A DNA stretch of 64,000 nt from Linanthus parryae. Taxonomy: Eukaryota; Streptophyta; Magnoliopsida; Ericales; Polemoniaceae. The stretch spans positions 21,122,363-21,186,362 of the forward strand of contig JALGPY010000010.1 in NCBI GenBank assembly GCA_023055425.1, written 5' to 3'. Positions within the stretch are counted from its first letter, which is position 1. Each line of letters starts with the position of its first letter. Shown in pieces: positions 1 to 11,386 of this stretch. The translations under genes were made by a program, and so were the position numbers. The notes under the pieces are model-generated. The model saw only the letters and a program-made list of their open reading frames with translations. It was not told the origin of the DNA and searched no databases.

Positions 1-2203
1 AGAGGAGTAGAAAAAGAGATTTAACAGAGAAAAATGAATTGATGATATGGAAGGAACCCACACTGGAGAGAGACTCTTTGAAATTTTGGACGAATTTATT
101 AATGAAAGGTTTAGTACAAATGACGCAAATCAAAATATAGTATGAATGGGTTGATCAAAAATATAGCATGAATGGGAACTAAAAATGGTAGGAATTGGAC
201 GCAAATCAATCATTTTTTATTGATTGAACCAAAACGGTGGGTTGGGTACAATTACCAAATAGGTACAAAGCCATTGATATGGATATTTCCAATTCAGAAA
301 AATTCAAATCACCACAACCTTATTTTTAAAAATTTAACTCGGTGTCATTTTTAAATTTCAACTCCAATGTCATATTAAATTCAATAATATTTAAAATGAA
401 GTGACACGTGGCAATCTCTCAATGAAACTCATTCTCAAATAGTATATATAGATTTTGGAGTTAAACTCTTGATCAAACCATGAAAATGAAGAATCAAGGA
501 TATAAATAAAGAAATCTAAGATCTAATATCACTAATAAAAGGTAAAGTTAGACATGCAAGCATGGATTTAAGTGTAGGAAGAATTTTACACCAAGATCCA
601 AGAAGATGGCGAGTAAGAAGGTGAATTTAACCTTCAATTCTTGAGTAGGATGGCGGAAGAACACCCCTCCTTGATGATACTAAGGTTGAACTCAAGATTT
701 CAACAATTTGGATCCAAGAAATTTGAGTTTTGATGAAGTTTTGTGGAGGTGAAGCTCCAAAAACGGAAATGGAGTTTTGAGAGAGAGAAAAGAGCTTCTC
801 ATAGTGTTCTTGAAGAGTAAAAGATGTAAATAATGAGAGATGTAGACAAATGGTGATGGAGATTATGGACTATTGATGCAACAATAGGATGTACACATAC
901 ATAGATTGATTAATTAGGTCTCTTATTTTAATGGGGTTGATCAAAGTAGTGGAGGAAGAAATTGGGATGTAAATATTAAATAGAAGAGTTGATGGGTGAG
1001 GATGAAGTATGAAAGTCTAAAGTTGAGGGGGGAGAAGTGGAAATGTAGTTAAAGTCTCCCAACAAATTAGTTGAGGTTGAAATACAAATGGCCAAAAACT
1101 GAGGGGTGGAAGTGAAATAAAGTCTCCCAACAAATTAGTTGGGGGTAGGAATTGGATTACCAAGAGAATGTGGGTTGACATGCAAATACTAGAAATTTAT
1201 GGTAACTACAAAATTTCATATGTAAGAGGGGTAGAAATGAGAAATGTCAAAAATTGAGGGGTGCAAATATAATTTCCAATTAGTAGCTAACACATAAAAG
1301 TTAATTTTCATAAATTAAAAAAATTCCAAGTAATATCAAATAAACCAATTGTATATAAATGCCAAACCAATTTTAAGAAACTACAAGTATGTCCTAGATA
1401 TACAAAATGAGTTTCATATAGTATCATCCAAGTTTCAAAAACTACAAAATAACCCCAAATTAAATATATATATCCTCATAGATGTCAAATGACATCCTTA
1501 TACTTTAAAATAAGAAAAAGTCATTAATAAGTTTGAGGTATAAATTTCTCAAAATTTTCAAATACTTTTTTCGAAATGACCAAATAACCTTTTTTTTTGT
1601 TACCGGGGTCGACTCCAAAGCCATAATGTCTCAAAACGAGGAGGCCCATAACTTAAATACGGGGTACTTAACTGTCTACATTGCCTCAGAAATTTGCATT
1701 GCCTGCGTAGTTGTTGTGTATGCAGATGGTGGCCTTGGAGCTTATATTCTTCAATTTTTCTTCCCTACCTGCGTAGTTGTTGCGTAGCTACGCAGACATG
1801 GTCTGTGGCCTTGCCTTTTTTCTTCTTTCTTCCCCACTGTGTGTGTAATTGTTGGCTGTGAGTAGCTACGCACACAGTGGCTCAAACTATCCATGTCGTA
1901 ACTACGCAGACAGCAACTTATGTGCTCCTTTTCTTCGCCCTTAGCCTCCTCAGCTCCTCCGCGTGCCTTCCTGCATCCTGCCCAAACCCTCACAAGTTTT
2001 GTTTCTGCATAGACAACACAAACAAAACTCGTGATTATATCAAAAAAATGCATGAAATAAGGCAATAATTCACAAGTTATGGCTAAAACACTCATTCTTG
2101 ACACATTTACCCCTCTAATTAAACTCAATAATAACTCCTAATGGGGAGTTATCAATACTCCTATGGTAATGCGGTGTAGTGTAAGAAAACACGAAGGGTT
2201 ACA
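1..2203 (-). repeat. Probable 3' LTR (partial) of an old Tekay-type chromovirus
   Basis: The right edge is well marked. On the minus strand a purine tract (2204-2220) is followed at once by TGTAACCCTTCG, the usual TGTAAC start of chromovirus LTRs, and the pol 3' end lies just upstream of that tract. The LTR should therefore run leftward from 2203. Its far end is not seen, so that it fills the whole 1-2203 stretch is inference; LTRs of this group are commonly 2-4 kb. No convincing gene is present. Short open frames here are AT-rich or built on the GTAGCTAC repeats near 1.7-1.9 kb. There is a roughly 68-bp tandem duplication (shared core GTCTCCCAACAAATTAGTTG at 1054 and 1122). Confidence 0.45.
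1696..1915. repeat. Repeats of a TGCGTAG / CTACGCA palindromic motif
   Basis: The half-site TGCGTAG or its complement recurs about every 30-80 bp. It includes a perfect 14-bp palindrome TGCGTAGCTACGCA at 1781-1794, a near copy GAGTAGCTACGCAC near 1860, and a further CTACGCAGACA near 1903. It lies inside the probable chromovirus LTR, about 300-500 bp from the LTR start. The function is unknown; it may be a regulatory or hairpin repeat. Confidence 0.5.
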
Positions 2204-2220
2204 TCCTCTCCCCCTTTGAA
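2204..2220 (-). other. Polypurine tract of the chromovirus remnant
   Basis: On the minus strand this reads as a purine run (TTCAAAGGGGGAGAGGA) directly before the TGTAACCC LTR start. This is the position expected of the plus-strand primer of an LTR retrotransposon. Confidence 0.65.
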
Positions 2221-2521
2221 GAGTGACGTCCCCGGAACTCACTTACGTCTTCAAACCATTGAGGATATTTCTTATTCATTTCATCCTCCGGTTCCTATGT
2301 TGCTTCTTCCGTTTGTTGATTCGTTCATAAGACTTTCACCAACTTCACGCTCTTGCTACGTCTGTCTCTTCTCTTAGTACCTAAAATCTTAACAGGCCGC
2401 TCTTTGTAACTTAATGAATGATCTATCTCTACAAATTCAAGATCCAGTAAATGAGATGAAGGATCTATCTCTATCTCTACAGCGACACGTGAAATACGTT
2501 GTGCACTCGCGTCATGCTAGA
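2221..2521 (-). pseudogene. Chromovirus pol C-terminus with chromodomain-like tail (remnant)
   Basis: Read on the minus strand from 2521, the translation shows MTRVHNVFHVS, then SLSYKERPVKIL, then a KSVKLVKVL block and EPEDEMNKKYPQWFED. These are the hallmark strings of the integrase C-terminus and chromodomain of Tekay/Del-type Ty3/gypsy elements, where the family reads approximately VHNVFHVSxLRKY and LVKVLWxNHxxEEATWE. Several in-frame stops show it is dead. It ends abruptly at 2521, where an Athila-like element is inserted, and its upstream continuation reappears at 11354-11386 and 34667-34990. Confidence 0.75.
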
Positions 2522-4230
2522 TGACACGATTCAACCGCAAGTGTACTGCTGTCGCGTGTAGTAATATCCGGAAATCCGAGTTGTCGAACCCAAGAGACTT
2601 CTTATTATATTAGTTACCAATTCTACACCTTATGTGGGTCAATCTCTTTGTTTGTGTTCTACTAATTCTACGAAAATTGAAAGAACAATATTCTCAATTA
2701 ACCAAGTGACTAGCTCGCAATTAACGAAGAACAATTTGTATAGAGTTACTAATGAGAGACAAATATCGGAATTCCTCTACTGGATCACTAAGGTTACTAC
2801 GAATATCCATTTTGATTCACGAAACACTAATTCGTTACTCTTGTTAATCAAGCAATTGCAACTTACCGAGTTACCAAGCAAGCGATCAATGCCTAGAGTC
2901 ACTTTAAACCGAGTTACCAAGTTCAATTCAATCATAAGCATGCATTAGGTATCAATATTCTACTTTTTGATCCTAGTCAACATTATCGAGTTACCAAAAA
3001 ATGATAAAACTAGGTAAATAGTTCAAGTTTCCGACTAACATTCACGGAGTTACCACGTGAACACTAATCAAAATCAATCCTACGCGACGTCAAACGCAAG
3101 AGAGATGAAGATAATCACATAAACTACTCATAACAAGAGAATAATGTATCTAATTAAGTTAAAACATGAATCGAAACATCAAAACGTGTATTTCATAGAA
3201 CCCTAGCTACCAAACGAGGATCCCGATAATAAAACTTAGCTAGACATGAGTTCTAACATAATCTCAATATTTTTCATCAACAAAACGCTAAGAATAATGA
3301 AGAAGAGGGGATAAAGAAATCCAAACGGATGAAATCCAAGCTCCAAAGTGCTCTCCCAAGCTCCAAGAACGTTGTTGTACCGTCTCCTCCTCAAAAAACG
3401 ACCTAACTATGTCTAATATACGTTCCCAAGTGTTTGGGACTAATTAGAGTTAATTACAAAAAGTTCCCGCAAAGTTTGAAAAAAATATGGCTAAACCCAG
3501 GTCGCACGACCTCTGGAAAAGGAAAGAGGAGGTCGTGTGACCTCTGAATAGGTCTTGCAAGACTGCACAAGTGTTCGCTGCTTGCTGCCTTCTGACCCGC
3601 AGGTCCTGCGACCTGAGATTGAGGTCCTGCGACCTCTGGCAAATCTCCACCTGGTCCTGTGACCTCTGATCAGGTCCTGCAGGACCTTCTTCCAACTATA
3701 CTGCTCTCTTTCCTAACTTTCTCAGGTCGTGCAACTTCTGAGTGAGGTCGTACGACCTCCCATGAACTTGGCAAAAATCGGAACTTCGTCCCCTCGTAGT
3801 GCATGCCTTCGAATCACTTCCCGAGCATCGACCCATCACTTGATCCTCCATTTTGAGCTCTCTACATGCTCAATGCCCGTAACATCTTCTCATGTGCCTC
3901 TCTAGCACTCGAATCATTGTCTCTTGCTTTCCTTTCCAAATATCGAGCTCGCCTTAGTTTCCGAAGTTCGTTTCTTCTATCCACTTGCTCCTCGCGTGCT
4001 CCGTTCCTGAAAAGCACAACACGAACACCTCGCGAAGATCATATGTGACAAGATATGATAAATCACACGTAAAACGAGATAAATAACGCCCGGACTTCAC
4101 AAGTAATGCTCAAAACGCTCACATGATCAATTCTCGCTCAAAACGACTCGGAACTACTCTAAATTCTCCATTTTTGCACGCAAACCGATAAGAAATTATA
4201 CAAATAGATAACTCTAATGAAGAGTTATCA
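2522..4230 (-). repeat. 3' LTR of Athila-like element
   Basis: 1,709 bp, a direct repeat of 9619-11348. It begins TGACACGATTCAACCGC and ends GAAGAGTTATCA in plus orientation. By eye it differs from its partner at a few percent of sites. It lacks one copy of a palindromic motif present in the other LTR (see 3499-3758). Confidence 0.9.
3499..3758. repeat. Array of AGGTCG-N2-CGACCT palindromes in the LTR (8 copies)
   Basis: Eight 14-16-bp inverted-repeat motifs occur in 260 bp, including AGGTCGCACGACCT (3499), AGGTCGTGTGACCT (3530), AGGTCCTGCGACCT (3601 and 3622), a GGTCCTGTGACCT copy near 3653, AGGTCCTGCAGGACCT (3672), a decayed copy near 3724, and AGGTCGTACGACCT (3745). The stems stay paired although the loops and some stem bases vary. 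The short minus-strand frames here that encode a repeated RSQDL peptide are a by-product of the repeats. Confidence 0.85.
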
Positions 4231-4245
4231 AATACCCCGCTATCG
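4231..4245 (-). other. Candidate polypurine tract of the Athila-like element
   Basis: On the minus strand AGCGGGGTATT abuts the TGATAACTC start of the 3' LTR. It is a weak purine run but in the expected place. Confidence 0.4.
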
Positions 4246-6887
4246 TTTGCTCGTCCCGAGCAAAGTCTCATCTACTGCATATAAATGTCTATTAGCCAAC
4301 ATGACTCAAACGACTCTAACATAACTCACGACACTACAATGCAGCAAGATGATGCAAATGCAAATCTAGACTCGATCTTAAACATAAAACACAAAATGCA
4401 TACTTTTTGTGAGATCAAGCAATTTCAATACACGTAGACCAGTGCTCATGGATGATGAAAAAGTTATGCGAGAGGTGTGAACCGCAACTAAACTCGACAA
4501 CAAGTAAATCTCCATAGTTAGTATAGAAAGCTTAACTTTACTATGAAGAACAATCTACCTCTTCATGTGTGCTGATAAAATAAGAGGCTAACCAAGGCTA
4601 AGCCACGTTCATAGTCCGAGCTCCTATTCCACTAACGGTTTAAAATGTTGAGGCTTAGGGACAAAAGGATAATCATGAAGTGATAAGTCCTAAAGCGTCA
4701 CATCCTCTCATTAAAACCCGCATCTTACACACCTTCCCCCTGATGATACGAATCCACAACCCGAATCTCACCGACTCCGGCCCTCGATCCCCTCAAACCC
4801 TGGTACAATAACGATATTCGCGGCCATCGTGTCGAAACGTGCACGACCTATAAATCACCGTCCAATGAAATAATAACTCCACCACTCGATTTCCAATAAG
4901 CATACTTTAAAAATGTATTCCTCTCCTTTTTTCTCTCTTTTTTTATTTTTTATTTTTTTTTCTTCTTTTTTTTTATCTCTCAACAATACATCCACAATAT
5001 AATACCAAAAATACACGAGTGGTCCTCCAAGAATAAAGCAATTATAAACACGTTAGGGGGAGGAAATAAACAATACAATGAATGAGTATCACATATAAAA
5101 TTCGTCTCCCCCTAACTCAATGAAGCACGTAATGGCACCAAACAAACCGCAAACCAATCAAAGTATATGTGTGGGGATGGAGTCGTCAAAAGCACAATCT
5201 CGATGTCCATAGTCAAAAGTCGACATCCCCACACTAAAATGTAGTCACGCCCCCTCTCAAGTAGTCAATACGATGCATGTCTCGTGCATAATCCAACCGA
5301 TCCTCCTACACCGCGATGATGAAAAGATACGATACCTAGCACGATCCGCCAATTAAGTTAAGCCAATCCCATTTTCGTGCGCATTAGACGTCACGCACTT
5401 AGGCTCTCCACTACTGTTTCCAAGATGAAATGACATGGAACACCGCCACACCGTAGTGTGCAAGCCGACTCACTCACCCTCGCATCCCCTCAAAGATATC
5501 TAATGGAGCACATGCGAACAATAGGACTCACATAAATGTGAAATGAAGCACTCCCTCAACGAACCCCCTCAACTACTGCTCCCTCGTGACGCTCTAGAAA
5601 GGTAATTCTAAACGATATATGATGAAGGCCAAGAATCGTCTCCCTAGGTCATAGAGGCTAACAATGAATCCAAGGATCAATTAGGGTTATCTAGTGGTCC
5701 TACAAGGTAAGATCTAAAAAGCAGTGAGTGCTCTAATACACATCCTCGCACAACTGTTATGTGTGCCACTACGAGGCGGGCTGGCAACTACCTAAGACGG
5801 ACAACGTGAACGTTCGATTTGTTTAGCAAACACCAAGCTCAACTCTTTCACAGAAAAACAACACACACTTTAGCTTTTAGAATTCAATTTAGTTTAAAAC
5901 TAGGTAGGCATTCCCGTAATGAGATTCTCTCTATACTTACTAGGGGGAACTAAAAGTGTCATTCTCGGTCAAAATTCACACCCTATGCCTGAAGTGTTCA
6001 CATCTCACTAAATCAACCAAGTCCATGCTTCTCTCAATTGCCTTTTCTCAAATTTTCAATTTTCAATTTTTTTTTTATAGATTTTCATAATATCCTAACT
6101 CTATATGCAAGGCTTTGACACGAAAAAAAAATGACTCTACAATTTAAAATTTTGGTGGGTATACTCAATTATGTAAAAGTGTAAACCGTATGTAAATCTA
6201 TCCTACACAATACGCCACTTTAAGTAAAAACATAACAAAAACTACAATACTGACTCACAATACAACCTAAACACATCCTACATGTAACTGGCTATGCAAG
6301 ACACTTTGGCTAGCAAACAGATAAATCACCCCCACACTGAATGCTTCGTTGTCCTCAACGAATTTAGAGAGAATGTAAGAAGACTCAGCAATCAATGTGC
6401 AGGCCAGTAGATGAGATGGAGCATGACATACTTATATAAAAGAAACACAAAAATTTAGCAAGAGAAAAAGATACTCACAACCACCTGAAAGGTGGGGAAG
6501 AAATCATGCCAAGCAGTCCCCAAGCACAGTAGTGGCACCATCATGCTCCCAACGGTCAGTGTGTTCTCTCACACCGGGGTAGACTGCCCTCCTCTGCTAA
6601 AATCTGTGTCTTGGAGAATCCCCAACTCGCATACACGAGTCCCCATAAAGGTCATGTGTGCCATGGCACACCGGGGTAGATTCTACCATAACCTGCATAA
6701 ATATGTCACTAGGAAATATCATCAGTCCCTCTCTCTCTCATCTCTCCAGATAAAATAAATAGAAACACAACACAACTGAATTAAAAACGCACTCCCTAAT
6801 CTAATTCAAATAAATAGGTTGGGTTGCCTCCCAACAAGCGCCTTGTAATTTAAGGTCGACGACCCGACCCAGTTACCTCAAAGATTT
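4246..6887 (-). other. Non-coding 3' internal region of the Athila-like element
   Basis: This stretch lies between the protease frame and the 3' LTR, where autonomous relatives carry RT, RNase H, integrase and an extra ORF. I see no domain motifs on either strand. There is a pyrimidine-rich tract at about 4921-4980. Near 6813-6837 the minus strand reads TTGGGAGGCAACCCAACC, a string common just after gag-pro in these elements. It looks like replaced or heavily decayed sequence. Confidence 0.6.
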
Positions 6888-8543
6888 TTAAGGAGGTCTA
6901 GCACGCATTGCCTCCTCCGTCAATTTCTTGCTCTTGATTTTCTGCACCACATCATGTGCACACACCACATTTGGCTTCTTCTCTGATTCGGGTGGATCGG
7001 GCTGCAAAACTGTAGGCAACCCAAGAGAAGGATCCACACGATCTTCTCTAAACTTGATCATGGCCAACTTATTCTTCCCCTTTCCTGGAACGAATGCCTT
7101 GAACACAAGTTATGAGTCTAGAGACTTGATAGTAAGCTCCTCAGTCTCTAGATCCACATTTGCACGCATTGTCTTCAAAAGCGATCTTCCAAAGATGAGT
7201 GGAACATCGCGATCCTCCTTGATATCCCCTATCACAAATTCAGCTGGGAAGACAAATGCACCCACTTTGACAAGAAAGTTCTCAATCACCCCATTCGCGG
7301 TAACAATAGAATTGTCTGCCAATTGCAGACCCATCTTAACTGGGGTTGGCGTACCTATGCCCAATCTCTGAAATAGAGGCAATGGCATGAGATTAATACT
7401 CGCGCCCAAATCACAAAGACCATGCGTATGATATCCACCACCAAGAGTGCAGCCTAGAATGACACTTCCTGGATCTCTCATCTTGGGAATGTCCCTCTGA
7501 ATTACTGTACTGCATGTCTCAAACAATTTCACCGTGGCATAGGGTTTTATGCTCTTCTTTCCCCATAAAATCTCCTTCAAGAACTTCTTGTACTTGGGCA
7601 TCTGAGCAAGTGCTTCCACTAATGGGATGTTTATATGGAGTTGCTTGAATATGTTTAGAAATTTCCCAAAGTGTTCCTTATCATCCTTCTTTATTGCCGC
7701 TGGATATGGTATTCGTGGCTCATAAGTGGCCGGATTTGGAGTGTTCTTGGGCTCTTCTATTTTCTCTACCGCGTCCTTTGATTGGGGAATCACGGCAGGT
7801 ACGAGAATTTCTTCACTCAATACTTTCTCAGTGGCTTTAGTAGCTTCAGCTCTCACATGGCTAGGATATGGAGGATCCTCAGTAGTAGTGCCACTGCGAG
7901 TAGTAATAGATTTCAGCTGTTCAGTAGGAGGAATGATATAAGAAGGAAGCATACCTGGTGGAAATTTAGCATTTTGATTGGCAATTTGCCCAATCTGCGT
8001 CTCATGACTCTTCATTGTAGCTTCCATGGACACAATTCTACTCTCCATTCTATCTTGATTAGCGGGCAAATTTCTCAATATAACCTTTGTCTCTTGATCC
8101 TCTTGTTGCGGAGCCTGCTAAGCTTGGTATGGAGGATTTGGCTGCTGACCCGGTGCATATAACCCACTTTTAGGGTTGGCATAACTAAAGTTGGGGTGAT
8201 TGCGGTTGCTTGGATGATAAGTGCTCGGCCACTGCTGTTGTCTTGGTGGGCCCATATAATTCACGTCTTCAATGGAGCCATATCCCTGATTCTCATCCGC
8301 GATCATCTCTCCCACAGACTTCACCCGTGCTGATGGATTAATGTTGTTAAAAGTCGAGGTCATGATTGCCATCTGTTGCTCAAACTTCTGCTCCACCATA
8401 GTCTCAATCTTGTTCACCAGTGCCCCATCAGATTTTGAATTTCTACGAATTTCAGACCTCGTAGACTCACGCTTCGCTACACTATTAAGCCGGTCTCGGC
8501 ATCTCTGCACCCCCAAGCCCATGAAGTTACCCTGAGCAATCAT
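6888..8543 (-). pseudogene. Athila-like gag C-terminal region and aspartic protease
   Basis: One minus-strand frame runs from 8543 to 6888, interrupted by two stops (8118-8120 and 7110-7112). The first part is the C-terminal half of gag, rich in Pro, Asn and Gln. The last third holds the retropepsin-like protease: GLCDLGASINLMPLPLF (active-site D in the DLGA variant usual for Athila-type elements), followed by GLQLADNSI and the flap/C-terminal VPLIFGRSLLKTMRA. The protease would cut the gag polyprotein in virus-like particles. No zinc knuckle and no RT follow it. The stops mean this copy cannot make the full product. Confidence 0.75.
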
Positions 8544-9334
8544 GTCTAGCTCATTTTCTGTCTCCCTGTCTAGGCCATTATAGAAGTAGTGAAATAGTTT
8601 GTACCATGGCTCCCCGTGAGTAGGGCATCAGTGAAGAAGCTGGTTGAATTTCCTCCATGTTTCCCCCAAATAATCATCTTCCTGCTGAGTGAACTTTGTG
8701 ATGTCAGCCATTCTCTGTGCAACCTTGGATGGTGGAAGATATTTCCTGAGAACTCCTGGCAACATTCTGCACATGTAGTAATACAACCGGCTGGAAGCTC
8801 CATAAGCCATGTCTTTGCTTTTCCCGATAAGGAGAAAGGAAAAAGCATGAGCTTTATTGTCTCGAGTGGAACTCTCTGATCATATATAGTGGAGGTAATT
8901 TGCTCGAAATTGAGCAAGTGCTGGTGTGGATCATTACCAGCAGCCCCAGTAAACAGACACACATCTCGGACCATGTTTATCAATGGCTGGAGTATCTCAA
9001 AATGCGCGACATTGATCTGGGGTCTGACAATAGTAGGCTGGTACCCATCCGGTGTGGTCCGGAAATAGTCCACTAATGGACGTTCATCCTGATCAATAAT
9101 CACTTGGGCATCATCATTTTGTCTATTATATCCTTCACCATTGTTGTTACCCCTGTTTTTGCCACAATTTTTTTCGTCACCAACCCCCACACCCGGAAGT
9201 TGTGGACTTGGGGGATTCATGCGAGCCATAGCAGCCTCCAGCTCAGCCATCTGAGCTCTAAGCTGCTTAGTCTCCCTCGCTCGATTAGCTGCATCTTCCA
9301 CAACTGCAACTCTAGCTGCTTCCGCATCCTGCAT
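8544..9334 (-). pseudogene. Athila-like gag N-terminal and capsid region, frameshifted
   Basis: A frame of 254 codons starts at 9334. It has an N-terminal helical, Ala/Glu-rich segment, an Asn-rich linker, then the retrotransposon gag core (LFPFSLSGKAKTWLMELP near 8,845-8,795). At about 8,770 the real gag reading moves to another frame, which shows KYLPPSKVAQRMADI and GETWRKFNQLL (8740-8630), the continuation seen in intact relatives. At least one frameshift and one or more stops make it defective. Gag would form the particle shell. It lies directly downstream of the tRNA-Asp primer site, as expected. Confidence 0.75.
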
Positions 9335-9594
9335 ATTCTTGCGGATCCTTTAAAACTCGACTCTAGTTTTGTCATCCATGGTAGCTGAGCTTGGTTTCCT
9401 CTTGTCTCTACGATGTGCTCGTAACAAGGATTCCGGGTCTTCAAGTGTTGGATGTAAATGTTCGTTTCTAGAACGGTACATGCACCGTACAATCCAACCT
9501 AAAATCACAAATCACACAAAACGTAGGTGAGTAATAGATATAAACAGAAAAGTAAAATCCCTGAGGCTAGGAATTATAACTAATTTAGCTGAAG

Positions 9595-9612
9595 TCCCCG
9601 GCAACGGCGCCA
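9595..9612 (-). other. Primer-binding site, tRNA-Asp
   Basis: The plus strand reads TCCCCGGCAACGGCGCCA, the 3' end of plant tRNA-Asp(GTC) as I know it. The minus strand is therefore complementary over 18 nt. It sits 6 bp inside the 5' LTR edge at 9619 and fixes the element's orientation. Confidence 0.85.
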
Positions 9613-9618
9613 AAAACT

Positions 9619-11348
9619 TGGCACGATTCAACCGCAAGTGTACGGCTGTCGCGTGTAGTAATATCCGGAAATCCGGGTTGGCGAACCCAAGAGACTTCTT
9701 ATTAAATTAGTTACCAATTCTACACCTTATGTGGGTCAATCTCTTTGTTTGTGTTCTACTAATTCTACGAAAATTGAAAGAATAATATTCTCAATTAACC
9801 AAGTGACTAACTCACAATTAACGAAGAACAATTTGTAGGGAGTTACTAATGAGAGATTAATACCGGGATTCCTCTACTGGATCACTAAGGTTACTACGAA
9901 TATCCGTTTTGATTCACGAAACACTAATTCATTACTCTTGTAAATCAAGCAATTTCAACTTACCGAGTTACCAAGCAAGCGATCTATGCCTAGAGTCACT
10001 TTAAACCGAGTTACCAAGTTCAATTCAATCCTAAGCATGCATTAGGTCTCAATATTCTACTTTTTTATCCCAGTTAACATTATCGAGTTGCCAAAAAATG
10101 ATAAAACTAGGTGAATAGTTCAAGTTTCCGACTAACATTCACGAAGTTACCACGTGAACACTAATTAAAATCAATCCTACGCGACGTCAAACGCAAGAGA
10201 GATGAAGATAATCACATAAACTACTCATAAAAAAAGGATAGCGTATCTAATTAAGTTGAAACATGAATCGAAACATCAAAACGTATATTTCATAGAACCC
10301 AAGCAACCAAACGAGGATCCCGATAATAAAACTTAGCTAGACATGATTTCTAACATAATCTCAATGTTTTTCATCAACAAAACGCTAAGAATAATGAAGA
10401 AGAGGGGATAAAGAAATCCAAACGGATGAAATCTAAGCTTCAAAGTGCTCTCTCAAGCTCCAAGAACGTTGTTGTACCGTATCCTCCTCAAAAAACAACC
10501 TAACTAAGTCTAATATACGTTCCCAAGTGTTTGGGACTAATTAGAGTTAATTACAAAAAGTTCCCGCAAAGTTTGAAAAAAATATGGCTAAACCCAGGTC
10601 GCACGACCTCCCTTCCAGGTCGTACGACCTCTGGAAAAGGCAAGAGGAGGTCGTGTGACCTCTGAATATGTCTTGCAATACCTGCACAAGTTTTCGCTGC
10701 TTGCTGCCTTCTGACCCGCAGGTCCTGCGACCTGAGATTGAGGTCCTGCGACCTCTGGCGAATATTCACCAGGTCCTGTGACCTCTGATCAGGTCCTGCA
10801 GGACCTCCTTCCAACTATACAGCTCTCTTTCCTAACTTTCTCAGGTCGTGCGACCTCTGAGTGAGGTCATACGACCTCCCTTGAATTTGGCAAAAATCGG
10901 AACTTCGTCCCCTCGTAGCGCATGCCTTCGAATCACTTCCCGAGCATCGACCCATCACTTGATCCTCCATTTTGAGCTCTCTACATGCTCAATGCCCGTA
11001 ACATCTTCTCATGTGCATCTCTAGCACTCTAATCATTGTCTCTTGCTTTCCTTCCCAATTCTGGAGCTCGCCTTAGTTTCCGAAGTTCGTTTCCTCTATC
11101 CACTTGCTCCTCGCGTGCTCCGTTCCTGAAAAGCACAACACGAACACCCCGCGAAGATCATATGTGACAAGATATGATAATCACACGTAAAACGAGATAA
11201 GAAATGTCCGGACTTCACAAGTAATGCACAAAACGCTCACATGATGAATTGTCGCTCAAAACGACTCGGAACGACTCTAAATTCTCCATTTTCGCACGCA
11301 ACCCGATAATAAATTATACGAATAGATAACTCTAATGCAGAGTTATCA
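9619..11348 (-). repeat. 5' LTR of Athila-like element
   Basis: 1,730 bp, a direct repeat of 2522-4230. It starts TGGCACGATTCAACC and ends GCAGAGTTATCA, and is followed by the CTAGA target duplication. Confidence 0.9.
10596..10876. repeat. Array of AGGTCG-N2-CGACCT palindromes in the LTR (9 copies)
   Basis: This is the same array as at 3499-3758 but with one more unit: AGGTCGTACGACCT at 10617-10630, directly after AGGTCGCACGACCT at 10596-10609. The left LTR has lost or never had this unit, showing repeat-number change inside the LTR after or during transposition. Confidence 0.85.
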
Positions 11349-11353
11349 CTAGA

Positions 11354-11386
11354 TTGTAGGTCTAACTGATAAGAAACCTTTCCAAT
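11354..11386 (-). pseudogene. Short piece of chromovirus pol between two insertions
   Basis: On the minus strand these 33 bp encode approximately IGKVSYQLDLQ, the integrase C-terminal motif of chromoviruses (family form GKVAYRLxLP). The piece is bounded by the CTAGA duplication of the Athila-like element on the left and the CCAAT duplication of the Tat element on the right. Its two neighbours in the ancestral element are at 2221-2521 and 34667-34990. Confidence 0.75.

Larger units (their letters stand above)
2522..11348 (-). mobile_element. Athila-like Ty3/gypsy element, gag-protease only, full-length with TSD
   Basis: The two LTRs (2522-4230 and 9619-11348) start TG and end CA, and a 5-bp target duplication CTAGA flanks the element (2517-2521 and 11349-11353). 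It lies on the minus strand, with a primer-binding site for tRNA-Asp beside the right LTR. Inside it are a broken gag and an aspartic protease with the Athila-type DLGA motif, then about 2.65 kb of non-coding DNA. I find no reverse transcriptase, RNase H or integrase motif in any frame, so the copy depends on enzymes supplied by a relative. It sits in the chromovirus pol remnant. Lineage is assigned from gag/protease style, PBS and LTR length. Confidence 0.85.

Noticed and set aside
3450..3695. Minus-strand frames encoding a repeated RSQDL peptide
   Set aside because: The repetition comes from the palindromic LTR motif; no start context or family, and it changes frame between the two LTRs.
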